DNA of 64,000 nucleotides from Albula goreensis (Eukaryota; Chordata; Actinopteri; Albuliformes; Albulidae), in assembly GCA_022829145.1 (NCBI GenBank), contig CM040746.1:29145832-29209831 (forward strand). Reading direction: 5' to 3'. Position 1 is the first letter of the stretch. Each line of letters starts with the position of its first letter. Below the pieces are notes generated by a model. It was given only the letters and a program-made list of their open reading frames with translations. It was not told the origin of the DNA and ran no database searches. Made by a program: the position numbers and the translations under genes. Positions 22,746-36,190 of the stretch are shown here, one piece after another.

Positions 22746-25700
22746 CAGTGCACATGTCACTGTTTTTCAAAACAAGTGCTTAATTTTTAAACATTAATTC
22801 TTCCTTTAGCAGTATGGGTTTGCCATTCATTAAATACTAAATGCCTAGACTCTTGTTAACATTACTAAACCAGTAGAACATCACGCAAGCCTCATTTATA
22901 GGCTGACTACTCAATCGAGGGAGTGGGTATGAGACAGGGTGAGCCATATGGAATAACATGTACTAAAAATTATGCGCTTTGTCATCACTGATGCAAATTT
23001 GACCATGAAAGCTAAGCAAGTTATGCTTCACTTTGATGAAAGAAATGCACAGTCTGTCACAGTCAGCATTCAGAGTGTAGCACTGTAGAACTTGCATTTT
23101 AGTGTACTGCTGCAGTGTGAGAAAGAACAGCTCATTTCAGTGTTCTGCATTATGAGACGGCAAGGTATATTTTAGTTACATACTGTAGCTTGAAAATGCA
23201 GTGTGCATGTTACTATTCTTCTGTGGTATTGAACCACATAGAGCAATACAAATGTTCAGCTGTTGTGTGGAATGGCACCATGCATTTCAATCTTTAGCTT
23301 TAGTGTTTACCTAAAGCTGGTGGTGGAGTCTTGATCTTTCTGGTAGGCAGTGTTAAAAGATTAAACCTCCTAAAGCAGTGCTCATCTCCCTAATTAGGCA
23401 GTAATTGTTGTTGCAATGACAGGACATTACCATTGGGATCACAATGCTATTTTAGCACTTAAATCCAATGCATTGAGCCAGATCACAGGGGGCTGCTGGT
23501 CTGCATACAAAATTCTTCTACACACATCATAATCTGGCCTGCATTTGGCGTATCCCTTTGAACATGTAGGCTTCTGTGACCACTGAAAGTATCAGTTTAA
23601 ATTGTGATCATTAACTGTAAAATTAGCCTTACCTGCATAATCCAACATAAGAAAGGATAGATGCCTGGTGGGTTATCCTGTAATATTTTCAATAAAGTCT
23701 CCTAAATCTCTTAAATTATTAAACAACCACAAATCCATCCCGATCATTTGTCCTGAAACGAGCCTTGCTGGTCTACTCATTGTTTTTTCTCTAATATATT
23801 GAACTACATTGCCTACTACTAAAAATTCTCTGCTTTCTGGAACTCTTGAAAATAATCTTTCCCCTCATAGAGAGTAAAACAAAAAATCCATCTTTCTTGC
23901 ATTTCCATTTGCATGATTTCAGTTACTATCAAATCTGGTATTATCACGGTCAAATAATTGCTAATTAATTGTACAACTTACTGGTTCGAGTAATAATACC
24001 AACAGTCATTAGTCACTAGAGAATTAAGTGTGTACACTCTGCAGACACCAAATTTGGAAATTCTCCTTAAAATGCACTCCCATCTCAAAAAAGTAGCAGC
24101 CCCATTTGCGCTAAAATTGAAAATTGTACCACTGTTCTAAAAGTGTTATTGAAAACTCATAGAAGATAACAGTCTGATTTTAGGAGAATTTGTATCCCAT
24201 TGTTTCAAGCACCAAAAGAGGTATCTGAATATAGCTTGGCATGGGAATGTCAGATTCCCACCCACTGTTTGTTGACCCATCTTTTGTCATGATGGTAGTT
24301 TTGGACAAAGAGCCCAACGGCCATTATTCAAAATAAAGACACATCGTCACCTCCTATTGAGTCATTAGGAATTGAGATGAGCCACTGTCAACATTGACAG
24401 TGTGGTGTAATTACTCCCTTTGGGTGGACGCCTCACCACTGTGCTACCTACCTATGGCATGCCAGGATAGCACAGCAGAGCCCTGCTGACCAACTGTATA
24501 GATGACATTCTTTAGTGTAAATATTAGTCCAGAGAAAACTTAACCAGTGAAGTGTGTTTTTTGCACAAAAAAAGGGTTAGTGCTCACTCAGCTCAAGTCT
24601 CACAAAACATGTAAAAAAAGGAAAATTAACAAAATGTTCAGCCCTGTCTTAAAATGTTTTAGAAAGCAAGGCCCACTTTTTGCCTTCTGACATAGATAAC
24701 TTCATTTCAGATGTTTTGCTGTGCTCACCTACAGTAAAGTTATATTATGATATGTACAATATGTGGCATGGTTATTTTGAGACCAGGACATCAACTATGG
24801 CCATGGTCACTGTAAACCCTGACTGTGGTCATTGGAATGGTATGGATGTGAATGCACTGAGCGCATTTATGAAGACCAGAGTTAATATCTGCATCGCAAC
24901 CTTCAAGTGGTTGCAGAAACAACAGGGCCGGCCATTCAACCAATAACCCCTCATTCAACCCCCCTTTCCCCCAACAAAGTAAATAGCTCCGAGCCTGATG
25001 TGTGTGCCGTGATAACAAAAACCACATGTGTGAAATGAACCACACCAGAGGTGTTGGTGAACTCTGTCTCTAGGGTGGGTGCTGAGGGGGAGTGTGGGTA
25101 AGAGATGGACAGGGACATTTGCCCAGTAGAGCCTCTTTTTTTCCTCCCTAGAGATTGACATACACAAACACACAGCTGTCCCACAGCTTTGTCCGCACCC
25201 CTGCCTCTCCCCCACTCCTCATGGGAGAGGAAAAAAACGGTCTGAAAATGGGCTTGAATTCAAGTATAATGTCCATCCCTTGGGTCACATTTTGCTGCTG
25301 TCAATAATCTTCTCCCAGTATGTGCACAATGAGACTTGAATCTTCACCTGCGTTTTTCTTTCTATTATATTGATTTCCCTCCTGTTGTTTTTCTTGGTTT
25401 GTTCCATGATGTGGTTTTGCAGCTTGTTGCTATTGATCCCCAACAGTAACCTAATACACAATCAAATCACTTGGGTCAATGATGCCTTGCCACTATTTCC
25501 TGCAGCAGGCTTGACTAGGCTGCGCTTGACAGTCGACTGGAAACGACTTTTTACTATACAGTCACTGTATGTCAGAACACCACAACACGCAAGCAGTGTA
25601 CGTTATGACTGTAGACTGCATGGCGCTTGACAGGGTTGTGGATTGCACCAAGGCCATTCCTCACCCAACTGCGCTTTACCCTTCTGCACTGCTGTTTGTG

Positions 25701-28700
25701 ACCTACTTTCACGAGGAGGCTGAATCATAATAATCAGTGCGTCATTGCGGCTAATGGTCAGGGTTGTCAATATCCCAGTGGTGAGTGTGGTTTCATGTGA
25801 GAATTCCAAACGGCTCTTATGGCCCCAATAAAAAACCCTTTTGATAATGGCCAGTGCGATATACTGCCATGTCAGAGAACTAATGAGACTCACTTATAAT
25901 CTCATGCATTAATCTCCTTTGGATGGAAAAGGTGGGGATGGATTACTGTTGATCTCCAGGTGTAAGCAGAAGTAAAGGATGAGTGAATAAAACTTGCCTG
26001 AAGAGGTATTTTTAAGCTGGGTAGGGTATATGTTTTCCAAGGCTCATCTCATTATTTAAAATGACTTGCACTGTATCAGTATTCTGTGTAGCAGTGTACC
26101 AGACTTGCTGTAATTCAGTCATTCATATTGTCCCTTGATGCTAACACCAGGCACGTGCGGTCATAGGTTGTCCTTCATTCAGGCTTAATATTAGTCTTTA
26201 AGGAGTCATCATTGACATCATCATAATCACCACTCTTATTATTACATTCTTGGTGAGAGAACAGCAATTTAGTTATGTGATAGTGTGCATCATGTTATTA
26301 AGGCCGCTGTGATCTCATATATGTTTGTCTGTCGTGCTTTTTTGTCATCATTAACACCCAATAGTTTTATGCATCAGCAGGTGATGTTTGTGCATTTCCA
26401 AAATATTGAAGAAGAAAAACCATATTGAGAATTAGATCTTGGTCTGAAAAGGTGGAATAAGATGAGAAGAACAGTTTAAGAAGCTTCTCTCTAGCCGAAT
26501 ATGAATTCCAGAAAATTCTGATGTATCACATAGATGAGGAAGAAAAACAGGCTGTATGAGAAATGAGTTCTGTGTCAAATTCTATTCATCTGCTATCCTC
26601 ACTGCGTGTGATGTGGTTTTCATATTGAACTACAGTTTCTAACTTGCAAACACATCTGACAGAATTGCGTAATTCCTATGTGCAGTCAACTTACTCAAGC
26701 CTGGACTCTTAGTGTGTTGACAAATGAGCCTGCCAAAATTTCAAAATAAAGGGATCACAGGGCTGTCAGGTGACTAATGCTCAAGCGCTGCTTCTCAGCA
26801 CAGTGACATCCCCATGGCCTAGAAGTGAATCCGGACTGTGCCAGATCCTACAGCGGCAGAGCATAAGGGGGAGAGGGTTTCAGTTGGTAGGGATTTCCAC
26901 ACCTCACTGCCAATGAGCCTAACTTTGGACAGAAAGATGTGGGCAGTGGGCTGGGGCGAGAAGAGTGGTCCTCAGTGGCTGGCTGTATGTGCTGGCCAGT
27001 CTGCACTCTACCAAAGCTCTTTTAAATGTGTGTGAATTCCTTATTTGTCATTTTACATCCTTGAGTCGGCAGTGCTAATAATTCAAAAAAGGGTGTTTGC
27101 AAGAATGCCTTAGCTATTTTTGTTTATTTTGGAATATAGAATGTATAAAACTGCATTGTATTTGAAACTGAGGTTCTGTTTCTTAATTAACTGTATTTTG
27201 ACATACAATTGTTTATTTATCCAGTAATGCACCAATATTTTTTATCAGTTGACTGCAGGATGTGTTCTGCAGCTCCTTCTTTTTTTAGATTAATCTGTTT
27301 GATTATTTAAAATGTAACTCACCACCTACCAAACATCCTTTCCAGTATGTGTTATCTGAAGAATTTGTTTGCAAACCTCCTTCTCCAGGGATGGCTAGGA
27401 TGTAGTATGTATGCCTTATTATGTCCACTGTACCTCAGCTCAGCACAAAATCACACAGGGGTGCATGTGCTGTGTAGTTCAACCAATAATTTTTTAAATG
27501 TTTTCTCCCTTTACCTGTTTTTTTGTGTTGTCCCATTGGGAGTAGTGGCAGGAATATCAAAGGGAGGGCTGAAGGGCCCTTCATGTCTTCAAAGCTTATC
27601 TGATGCATGTGGTGCAGTGTAATGTATGTAGATAGCCGGTGAACTCCCCTTTCAAGATGAGTGTCAGGCTGAACCTGGGCAGAGAAGGCTGTATCTGTGT
27701 CTGGATTTCATGCTTTCAGCTTCTGCTCCTAACCATTTAATCAGCTCAGTCATTTATGTGATATGAACATTTCACTTAATTTCTTTATAAGCCCATGAAT
27801 GACAGCTGAAGAATATTCCTGTGTCCCAATGTGAATCATTTTACTGTGGTGTAATGTACAAGTAAAATGGTGTTTGTGTGTGCAGCTAATTAGCCTATTT
27901 GAACAAGGGTAACCTGCATACACTGGGCCTAATGGACAAGACTTGCCCACCCCTGTGCTAAGCTATTTTCAGTACCTCTTCTTTACTCTCTGTACCCCAT
28001 TGCTAACAGCCTCTCCCATCTCTTTCTTTCTCACTCTATCTCTCTCCCATCTTTCTCCCTCCCTGGTCAGTCTGGCTGTGTCTCCTGTCTCTTCCCATGT
28101 GTGTGAATATTTGCTCACTTCTGACTTCAGGCAGTGACCTTCAGGCAATTAAAAAAGCCAATGTGTCCAAACTTTGCAGTGTGAGAGATGCGCTTTAGAA
28201 ACAATAGTCTGTACAATCACAGCCTTGTGCAAGCCTTCAGCTGTGCAAGTTATTCTGGGCCCCCAAAATAATAGCTCACCATTGGATTGGGGGGGAAAAA
28301 AGGGAAAGGCATACATGCAGGTTTCCTCTTTCGTGCCCGCAAGTAGATGTTTGGAAGCTTGAGCGGAAATATGAGTCAGACAAGAAGCGAGTTCTGTTTC
28401 GGTATACGCTCTGTCATTCATACATATGGTTGTGATTGGCCAGCACAGTGGAGGTACAGCAAAACAAACATGTCCACAAATATGAACTTAGTTAAGACTG
28501 GTGGGAAGAGCGCAGGGTGGCAACATCACTTAAGTGAAATTCAGGCACAGGCAGAGCAGTTTTTTAACTTTGTACCAATGTAGAGACAGTTACAATTATG
28601 TGTGGTGTCTCAGTAATTGTATTGGATACCTAACCAAGCTTAACCAATCTTTAACTCTTACACAAGAGGCCTGAATCATTCAAGAGTTAGGCCAGATTTT

Positions 28701-28969
28701 CCATAAGTCCAATTATTTTATTTATTTTATAAATGTTTTTTTAATTATCAGATAGCGATGACAGTTAAGCAAGCCACCCAAGTTATGGGTTTGCGGCATA
28801 ATGTTCATAGCATTGTAGTATCGAGAGTTGAGCCTTTTTCTGAATTTCCTGCATAAATAACCAGCATGACTCAGGGATGAGTCTTTATAAACATTTCATT
28901 TCAAAGAACAGACTAAAGATCAAATTTTGTACAGTCACACAATAAGTACCCCAAACATCCTGTCTTAAC

Positions 28970-29170
28970 CTCTCCACCTTTTTCTTCTTCTTCTTCCTCC
29001 TCTTTTTCTTCTCCTTCTGTTTCTGCTTCTCTTTGTTCTTGTTTTCCTTCTTATTCTCATTCTTCTCCTTTAATCTTCACTACCTTCATCAATATTGTCC
29101 ATAATCCACTTATTCTTTATTTCCTTTTTCTTCCTTTCTTCTCATTCTTCCTCCTACCTCCTCCTATTCC
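28970..29170. repeat. Pyrimidine-rich (CTT/CCT) tract
   Basis: About 200 bases almost entirely C and T, built of CTT, CTC and CCT units with few purines. It lies in IRS intron 1, 2 kb before the acceptor. Confidence 0.85.
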
Positions 29171-31173
29171 AGGTCAATTGCATCTTTGTCACTTCAGCGG
29201 TACCCCTGGTTATTATCGCTCTGTTCCTCATGCGGTCAATGTAGATTGAGGGAGACTGTTGCCTTTTATGGGGCATGACAGTTTGTTCAATAGGGCCTTA
29301 AGACTAACTTAACTGAGTCCCTAGTGCTCAGTTAACAAAACTGGTTTTTATGACTGGTAAAACTTCTAACTGAACCCTGGTTACTAGCATAGCTAGTTTA
29401 GATAGTTAACAGCCAAAAACTTAAATCGGTAGTGGCCTGTCCTGCTGAAGCAGATATGTGCCTGTTCTAGTCACACAGATGGCCCTCTTTCACAGTGCTG
29501 CATTATGGCTACGGAGGTGCTAATTGCATTTTATAGGCTTGGTAGACCATGTTTAAAAAGAGAAAGATTTGCAACATTTCAAATGTAAATTTACATACGG
29601 CCACTCCATACGACTCTTTCTTCTATTTTTGCATTTTTCTCTTTTCCCCACCAAAACCGAAGTACTGTCTATGCGCTCGATCCAGTCACTGTCTCCAGCA
29701 GCCTACTTCCTTTATACACTGTCCATGTGACTTGCTGGTGCTGCGGCGGCCAGTTGAGGCCACTATAGAGAGATGAGACTGAGGATTCTAACTGGCTTAA
29801 CCTGTACCTCTAGCAATAGCTGGTGATTGCGTGTCTGGACCGTGCACACTCAACTGTAGGTCCCCCAGCCACACCACAACAGGTGCTTTGACTGTGAGCC
29901 ACCCAAAGGCCACACTGAACCCATGTTAACCTTAGCATTAGGCCTGTCATGCTGGCATGCACTTGGCTCATGACTGCTGTTGATGAAACTGTATACAAAT
30001 CATAAAATAACATAAAATAAACCTGTCTTTCACTCACAAAGTCATCTTCGTGATAGACTACTGCAGAAACTCACAGTTCACCACAGTAATATAAATCAAC
30101 ACCAAAGGAAGGCTGTTCCGGTCCCTTTGAGAATACTACTAACACCATACTCACAGATACTTTGCAAATCTTGTAGGCACAGAAAGCAGGTGTTGGTTAA
30201 GAAAGCATATATCATTATATAAAAAGATAATTACATCTGTTCATACTGTTAAGTTAACCAGCTGACTTGTAAACCAGCCATAGTATTGTCTTTAAATCAA
30301 CAACAATTATCGTCAGCCTTTCAGGCTCACTTGGTTCAGTATACTGAAATACTTGATTTTATATAATGTACAAAAAACAACAACAGAAGAAGGACATACA
30401 GTGAGCAATGCTTCATTTCACTCTGCAGTCCACCAACTGAGCTGCACAGCCGTTGCCCCAGAGATATTCAGCTGGTGCACACAGCCTGCAGACACCCAAT
30501 CTACTTTGCAAGTGTCATGGTTTACAGTATACCTTCCAAATTAAACCCATCCAGCTGTGTGATGCTACATCTGATTATACATTGTCCTATTTATCTTCAA
30601 GGTTCAAGACTATATGGTTATTAGCATGTGCACAGGATGGACATGCTGATAGCCACATGAGCAGCAGTGACATGGAGTCAGGAATAAATGTGAAAACATC
30701 ACTTTAAAACCTTATGTGGGTGGGCATGCTGCATTGGCCATGTGGATAGGGGTAGTAATAAAGACTTGATTTTGCTAAACAGCTGAAAACACTGGTGTTT
30801 TTTCCATGGTCTATTGTCAGTTGTCATCATCTTTTGATGTGTCTGAACCCTCAACAGATTTCCATGCAGGTGTGGGAAGTGAATAAGCAGGTCACTGAGT
30901 TGGAAAATGTGGGTGTTTTAGTGTCTGTGCAAGCTAGCGCTTGCTCATACGGAAAAAGAAGAAATTTATAAGAGGAAACTGATGATTGGCACTGCTTGAT
31001 TAACATTTGATTCTTTTGAGCTTTGTACATAGCGGTGCTCTCACCCGATCTTCTGTCTTGCATTTGCTACAAAGAAATGTGATCCCTGCTTCATTTTTTC
31101 TCCTTGCTCTCATGCATTTCTTTCTCAATTTTTGCTCAAATACTAATCACAACTTTGCTCTCCCCTTCCACAG

Positions 31174-34100
31174 GTAAAACCCCCAGTGACAATGGCAGTG
31201 GTGGCGACTATGGGGTGCCCTCTCCCGGCCCTGCCTTCAAGGAGGTGTGGCAGGTCAAGGTGTGGCCCAAAGGTCTGGGGCAAGCTAAGAACCTAGTGGG
31301 CATCTATCGGCTGTGCCTGACGGAGAAGACAGTCAACTTTGTCAAGCTCAACTCGGATGCAGCAGCAGTGGTACTGCAGCTCATGAACGTTCGCCGCTGC
31401 GGCCACTCTGAGAACTTCTTCTTCGTGGAGGTGGGCCGCTCGGCGGTGACTGGACCTGGCGAGTTCTGGATGCAGGTGGAGGATTCGGTGGTGGCCCAGA
31501 ACATGCATGAGACCCTGCTGGAGGCCATGAAGGCCTTGAGCGAGGAATTCCGCCAGCGCAGCAAGTCCCAGTCTGCTTCAGCTGCTGGTGGAGGTGCCAC
31601 GGCCTCCAACCCCATCAGTGTGCCCTCCCGCCGCCATCATCCTAATCCGCCCCCCAGCCAGGTGGGCTTCACCCGTCGGCCCCGCACAGAGACTCCTGGG
31701 GGGCCCAGCAGCAACAACACGTCCCCCACACCCCGCCACAGTTTCCCGAGGGCACGCACAGCAAGTGATGGTGGAAAGGTGGAGGAGAGTGGCACGGCAG
31801 CAGGAGGAACGCTGCCAGGCTCCAGTCCCAACGGTTCCTGCTCCACCACCCCTATCCTCAGGTCCAAGAGTGCACGTCTGCCCACCCCTGCCAAGACCCC
31901 ACACACATTAATGCGTTCCACCTCCACCCCTACCCCCTCCCCTGCCCCTAGCCTCTCCTCCAGCTCTGGCCATGGTTCTGAGTTTGGAGGGGTGGCAGGT
32001 GGAGGAGGAGGAAGTGGAGGGGGAGGAGCAGCTGGTGCCTACGGACGCGTGCCTCACCGCACCTCAGTCTCAGGCTCCCCTAGTGACTATGGCTCCTCTG
32101 ACGAGTACGGCTCTAGCCCTGGGGAGCACTCCCTCCTGACGCCTGACCTGCCAGGGGCCTCCGCTGGTAGCCTCAGTTACCACCCTCTGGGTGAAGAGGC
32201 CTCAAACTACATCATGATGGGCCAGCGGGGTGGTTCGTCCGGGGTCCCTGCAGTCCCAGGCTTCCCACCCGCCCACCCGCAGAGTGCTACGACGCTCTTC
32301 TAGCCGTGAGAGTGAGGCAGAGCGCAGGCTGCTCAGCAAGCGGGCCTCCCTGCCCCCCATGGCCTTGGACCGCCTCACCCCACGCCGGAGGGGCGATGAG
32401 GAGGTTGAGGAGGACAACTACGCTGTCATGTCCCGGAGTGCGAGCCGTGAGTCCTTCACCTCCCGTCGAGACTCTGGCACGAGTGCAGGGGCAGGGGCTA
32501 GCGTGTACCTGGATGTGGCTGGGGAGTTTCGAGAGAAAGTTGGAGAAGGCGGGGGAGCTGGAGGAGGGGTCGATAATGGATACATGTCCATGCTGCCTGG
32601 AGTGACAGCGCCCCCTGTCTCGCTCTCCCAGTCTCTCTCAGTGGCAGTCTCTGATTCAGGCTCCAAGCCCGCTGATGACTACATGGCCATGACACCAAAC
32701 AACAGCGTGTCCCCCCCACAGCAGATCCGGCCACCCCCCACCGGCTCGGACGGGTACATGATGATGTCGCCCAACAGCAGCTGCTCCCCAGACCAACGAG
32801 GGATGGGGGAGCCTGGGTGGGTAGCAGCAGTGCAGACAGCAGGGCTGGCAGTGACTACATGAACATGTCGCCCATTAGTGCCCGGTCTGCTAACAGCACA
32901 CCCCCGCCACCTGAGGGCCTCCCGCACCCGGAACAGCACCAGCAGCAGCCTCCCCCAAAAATGGTTTACTCATACTACTCCCTGCCCCGGTCTTACAAGC
33001 ACATGCCTCCTGCACACTTTGAAGACGATGCTGGCCGAGGAAAGAGGCCCAGTGGCAGCAGCAGCAGGGGTGGAGGTGCATCCCCTGGAGTGGCCAACCA
33101 CAGCAGACAGGAGCCCCCTACAGGGCCCGTGGTGGGACGCCACCAGTCTTTGTCCTCATCTTCCTATTCGTCCAGCTCAGCCAGCAGCGAGAGCCTTGGG
33201 GAGTCCGAAGAGAAGTCGGCCCAGCCTGCGGGGGCACCAGCGGGCAGAAGCACGAAAGACAGGGGTCTCCAGCAGAGACGTGTGTCAGGGAGCCAGCAGC
33301 AGGGACAGCAGCAACACCAGAGCAGGAGACCAGTCAGCTTGTTCGTCGATGTGTCAAAAGCCAACACTCTTCCCAGGGTCCGGGAGACGCCTCTACCCCC
33401 AGAGCCCAAGAGCCCCGGGGAATATGTCAGCATTGAGTTCAGGGCAGACAGAATGGGAAGAGGAGGAGCAGGAGGGAGGGGCCAGGGTACAGGTGTGTCA
33501 CTACCTCCGGGACCTTCCAGGCCCCTACACCGACCCACCTCCTGCCTGGCTGGTTTCCTGCCCCTCCCTCGCAGTCCGTCTACCCCACTCACCCCTCCCA
33601 CTGCCTCAGAATATGTCAATATGGATTTGGGCCCCTCCCCTTCTCCCTCCCCCCTCTCTTTGACGCCTTTAGGGTTCCCTTCTTTCTCAAGCCCCGCAAC
33701 CCCCACAGGGGTAGCCCCTAAGGCTAGGGACGAGGGCAGGATGCCCCTACGATCAGAGGAAGGGGCAGAGGCAGGGCCCAGGAAGAACAGCACGACTGAA
33801 TCTCCAACCTCATGTGGTGACTACACAGAGATGGCCTTCAGTCTGAATGCAGCCACCACGCCCAGCTCAGCTGTTGTCCCTAAGCCTCCTTCTCCAGGCA
33901 GACAGGACCAATCAGGACCTGAACTAGGTTTGGGGCTAGGTTTGGACTTCCCACTTCCCAAGGCTGGCTTGAACCCAGACCAAGGGGCCAAGGTGATCAG
34001 AGCTGACCCTCAGGGTCGGCGACGACATTGTTCTGAAACTTTCCTGGCCTCCCCACCCCTACTTACCCCCTCCTCCTCCACCTCTTGCTCATCCTCCTCC

Positions 34101-34506
34101 TCGTCCCTTTTCCCTGAGCACACACAGGCAGTGGCACGCAGGCTTGGGTTCGACAGCATGCTCTGGGGTAACGGAGCAGCAGCTGAGGTCCCCTCTCAAT
34201 GCATCAGCTCCGGGCCACCCATTGCACCCACTACCCAAGCTTCATCCATGGAGCAAGGCCTCAACTACATTGACTTGGACCTTGTTAACAAGGAGAACCC
34301 ACATTCAGCTATGGAAGGGCCCGCAGCTGCCCAGACCCTGCCTTCTCGCCTCTACTCCACCGTGCTCAGCGGAGGGGCAGTGGGAGGGGCAGTAGGAGGT
34401 GGAGGGGGAAACGGTGCTGCCTCGAATCTCAACACCTATGCTAGCATCGATTTCTACAAGTCAGAGGAGCTGAGGACCCACCAGAATGGTAGCAAGGATG
34501 GCACAG
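31174..34506 (+). CDS. irs3: Insulin receptor substrate, exon 2: PTB domain and tyrosine-rich tail (two apparent frame changes)
   Basis: Starts in phase 1 after CCACAG. Residues about 138-245 form the PTB domain that binds the receptor NPxY ([36 protein letters not shown] with the phosphotyrosine-binding Arg; [18 protein letters not shown]). A long Ser/Pro/Gly-rich tail follows with eight YxxM sites for PI3-kinase p85: YIMM 32208, YAVM 32419, YMSM 32581, YMAM 32680, YMMM 32755, YMNM 32856, YVNM 33612, YTEM 33822. C-terminal SHP2-type sites are YIDL (34266) and YASI (34437). The IRS1 Grb2 site GEYVNIEF reads GEYVSIEF here (33423). Frame changes: the frame used up to YIMM hits a stop at 32301, the next frame carries on with conserved motifs, and the first frame returns after 32794-32862. 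Both sit by G-runs, so sequence indels are the likely cause; a real lesion is possible. No IRS2-type KRLB region was recognised. The exon ends at donor ACAG|GTAAGG. Confidence 0.88.
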
Positions 34507-35689
34507 GTAAGGGTGTAGGGAGGGACGTTATAACTTTGCAGTTCTTTGTTTTAATTTCAGTGTTGAGAGATTTAAGATCACTTGTATCATTCTCTGACTG
34601 GAGATGTGATTATAGTCCTTATTTTGACTTGTTCAGTGTTGCTATTATTGTGCCGTAACAATGTATTAAGGAGACAAACTGTGTTTGTTCTTTTCTCCTG
34701 ACCTCCCTTCTCTGTTCTCCCTACTGCCTACCTCCCCATGGATCATTCATCTGAAATAGGGAGAGCAGCTATTCAATAATGCAACTTACTTACTGCAACC
34801 CAACTAAGCGAGCAGGGTCAATATATGTTTGTATTCATTACCACCTGGCGCCGGATTACACAGAAGTCACTGATCTGATGCGCGCCATTGTCTGAATGTC
34901 TGTGGGAAGCAGTCGCTCTCTAACAGATCTTATCAATTGTTGCTTTGTCGTAGCCTGGGTACTGTCTAGCACTGACTTTACAGGACTGTTATTATATTAT
35001 ATTACATAATTTACATTAATCATCATCTTGAAATGTCTATAAAAACTTAACAAGCCCCTGTGGGTCTGACTTAATTTACTTTCTGAATTTAAATGGCTGT
35101 TTTCATTGAAACCATTTCAATGAAAGTAACCAAGTCTAAGTTTTTAGGGTATTGTGCCTGGTTACCCCATTGATATTCTTCGGAATTCCGGAGAAACTGT
35201 TTTGAGTTCGGACAAATGTGTCAAAAATGGCGTTTGCTGTTTTTTTGATCTGAGAGTTTGAAATACAGGTGGGTCTTTCCTTTCGTTATTTTTTGGCTCT
35301 GTACAGAGTCTCTCTAAGCAGGGAAAGAGAAAGCTGATAAAAATAGACTTGGAGTAAATGGGAAGTTGCCTTGGTGGTAATGATGAAAACAGCAGTGAGC
35401 ATGACGTGACGCAAATTGATCTTTTAGATTCTAGCTGGGTTTGGAAGCAATTAAGTGCTTCATTTATGTATTTATTTTTTTCGTTAGCAAATTATGATGG
35501 GTGGTAATGGTGGGGATTTTCCCTGGCGTGGCTCCAGCTCTGTCTCTCGGCTGCTGGCTGTGTCTGAACAGAGCCGGCACTGTGAGGCCGTGGCTGTAAC
35601 CGTGCCTGGGCTGGCAGTGCGCACCGCCGCTGGTATGGGAGGGGAGCGTCTGAGGGTGTCTGTTTACTGTGTGCTGTTGTGAGAGGCAG

Positions 35690-36190
35690 CATGTGTGTGA
35701 GTGTGTGCGGGTGTGTGCGTGTACGCGTGCAGGCATGTGTGTGCATTTGTGTATGTTTGTGTGTGCAAATGGGTACATGAATGAATGGTTTTGGGTTTAT
35801 TCTGTGTACCTAGAAGTTAGCATATAGTTAGCGTTTTTGTGTGTGTGTAGACATGCATGTGTCTTTTTACCCTTGTGTCCATGCATGCTTATGTGTGTAT
35901 GTGTGTATGTTTGTGCATGTGTGTACCTGGTTTTCCCATGTTCTTGTGTATGTGTGTGTGTGTGTGTGTGCGTGTGTGTGTGTGCGCGTGCCAGCACACA
36001 TGTGGGCTTACTTTTTGCTCTTAGGAGAGGCAGTGAGTGTGTGTTTACTTTGCATCACTGTGAGAGGCTGCCAGTGTTTGTGTATATTTGTGGACTTTTT
36101 TATGGGCACTTTTATGTTTGGCTGTTGTGGTGTGAGTGTGTGTGTGTTTGTTCATATGTGTGTGTGCATGTTATTGTGTGTGTGGTTTAT
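35690..36190. repeat. Long imperfect TG/CA-rich region
   Basis: About 500 bases of interrupted TG repeats with a pure TG core at 35948-35984. All open frames here on both strands are repeat artefacts (poly Cys-Val or His-Thr). Confidence 0.9.

Larger units (their letters stand above)
17378..31173 (+). other. irs3: IRS intron 1 (13.8 kb)
   Basis: Bounded by GTAAGT and an acceptor with a near-ideal branch site (TACTAATCAC at 31141-31150) and pyrimidine tract ending CCACAG. It contains the inverted-repeat block at 20398-22745, a degraded transposon-like unit at about 21395-22300, and a long pyrimidine-rich tract (28970-29170). Elsewhere it is ordinary AT-rich intron. Open frames such as 24680-24946 and 19250-19522 show no family resemblance. 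The first base and last base are set by matching phase 1 on both exons. Confidence 0.85.

Noticed and set aside
31104-31173. ATG at 31104 as the start of the IRS protein
   Set aside because: The bases before 31174 are a branch site and pyrimidine tract ending in CAG, and the PH exon at 17029 joins in phase to 31174.
32200-32300. A small intron explaining the first IRS frame change
   Set aside because: Any GT-AG pair here would be far below usable intron size, and IRS genes have none at this place.
31293-33793. Antisense and alternative-frame ORFs over IRS exon 2
   Set aside because: They are shadows of a GC-rich coding exon with few stops; the sense frame carries all family motifs.
34507-34658. 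Read-through of IRS exon 2 into the intron as the natural C-terminus
   Set aside because: A consensus GTAAGG donor sits right after the conserved tail and the extra residues resemble no IRS C-terminus; kept only as an alternative.
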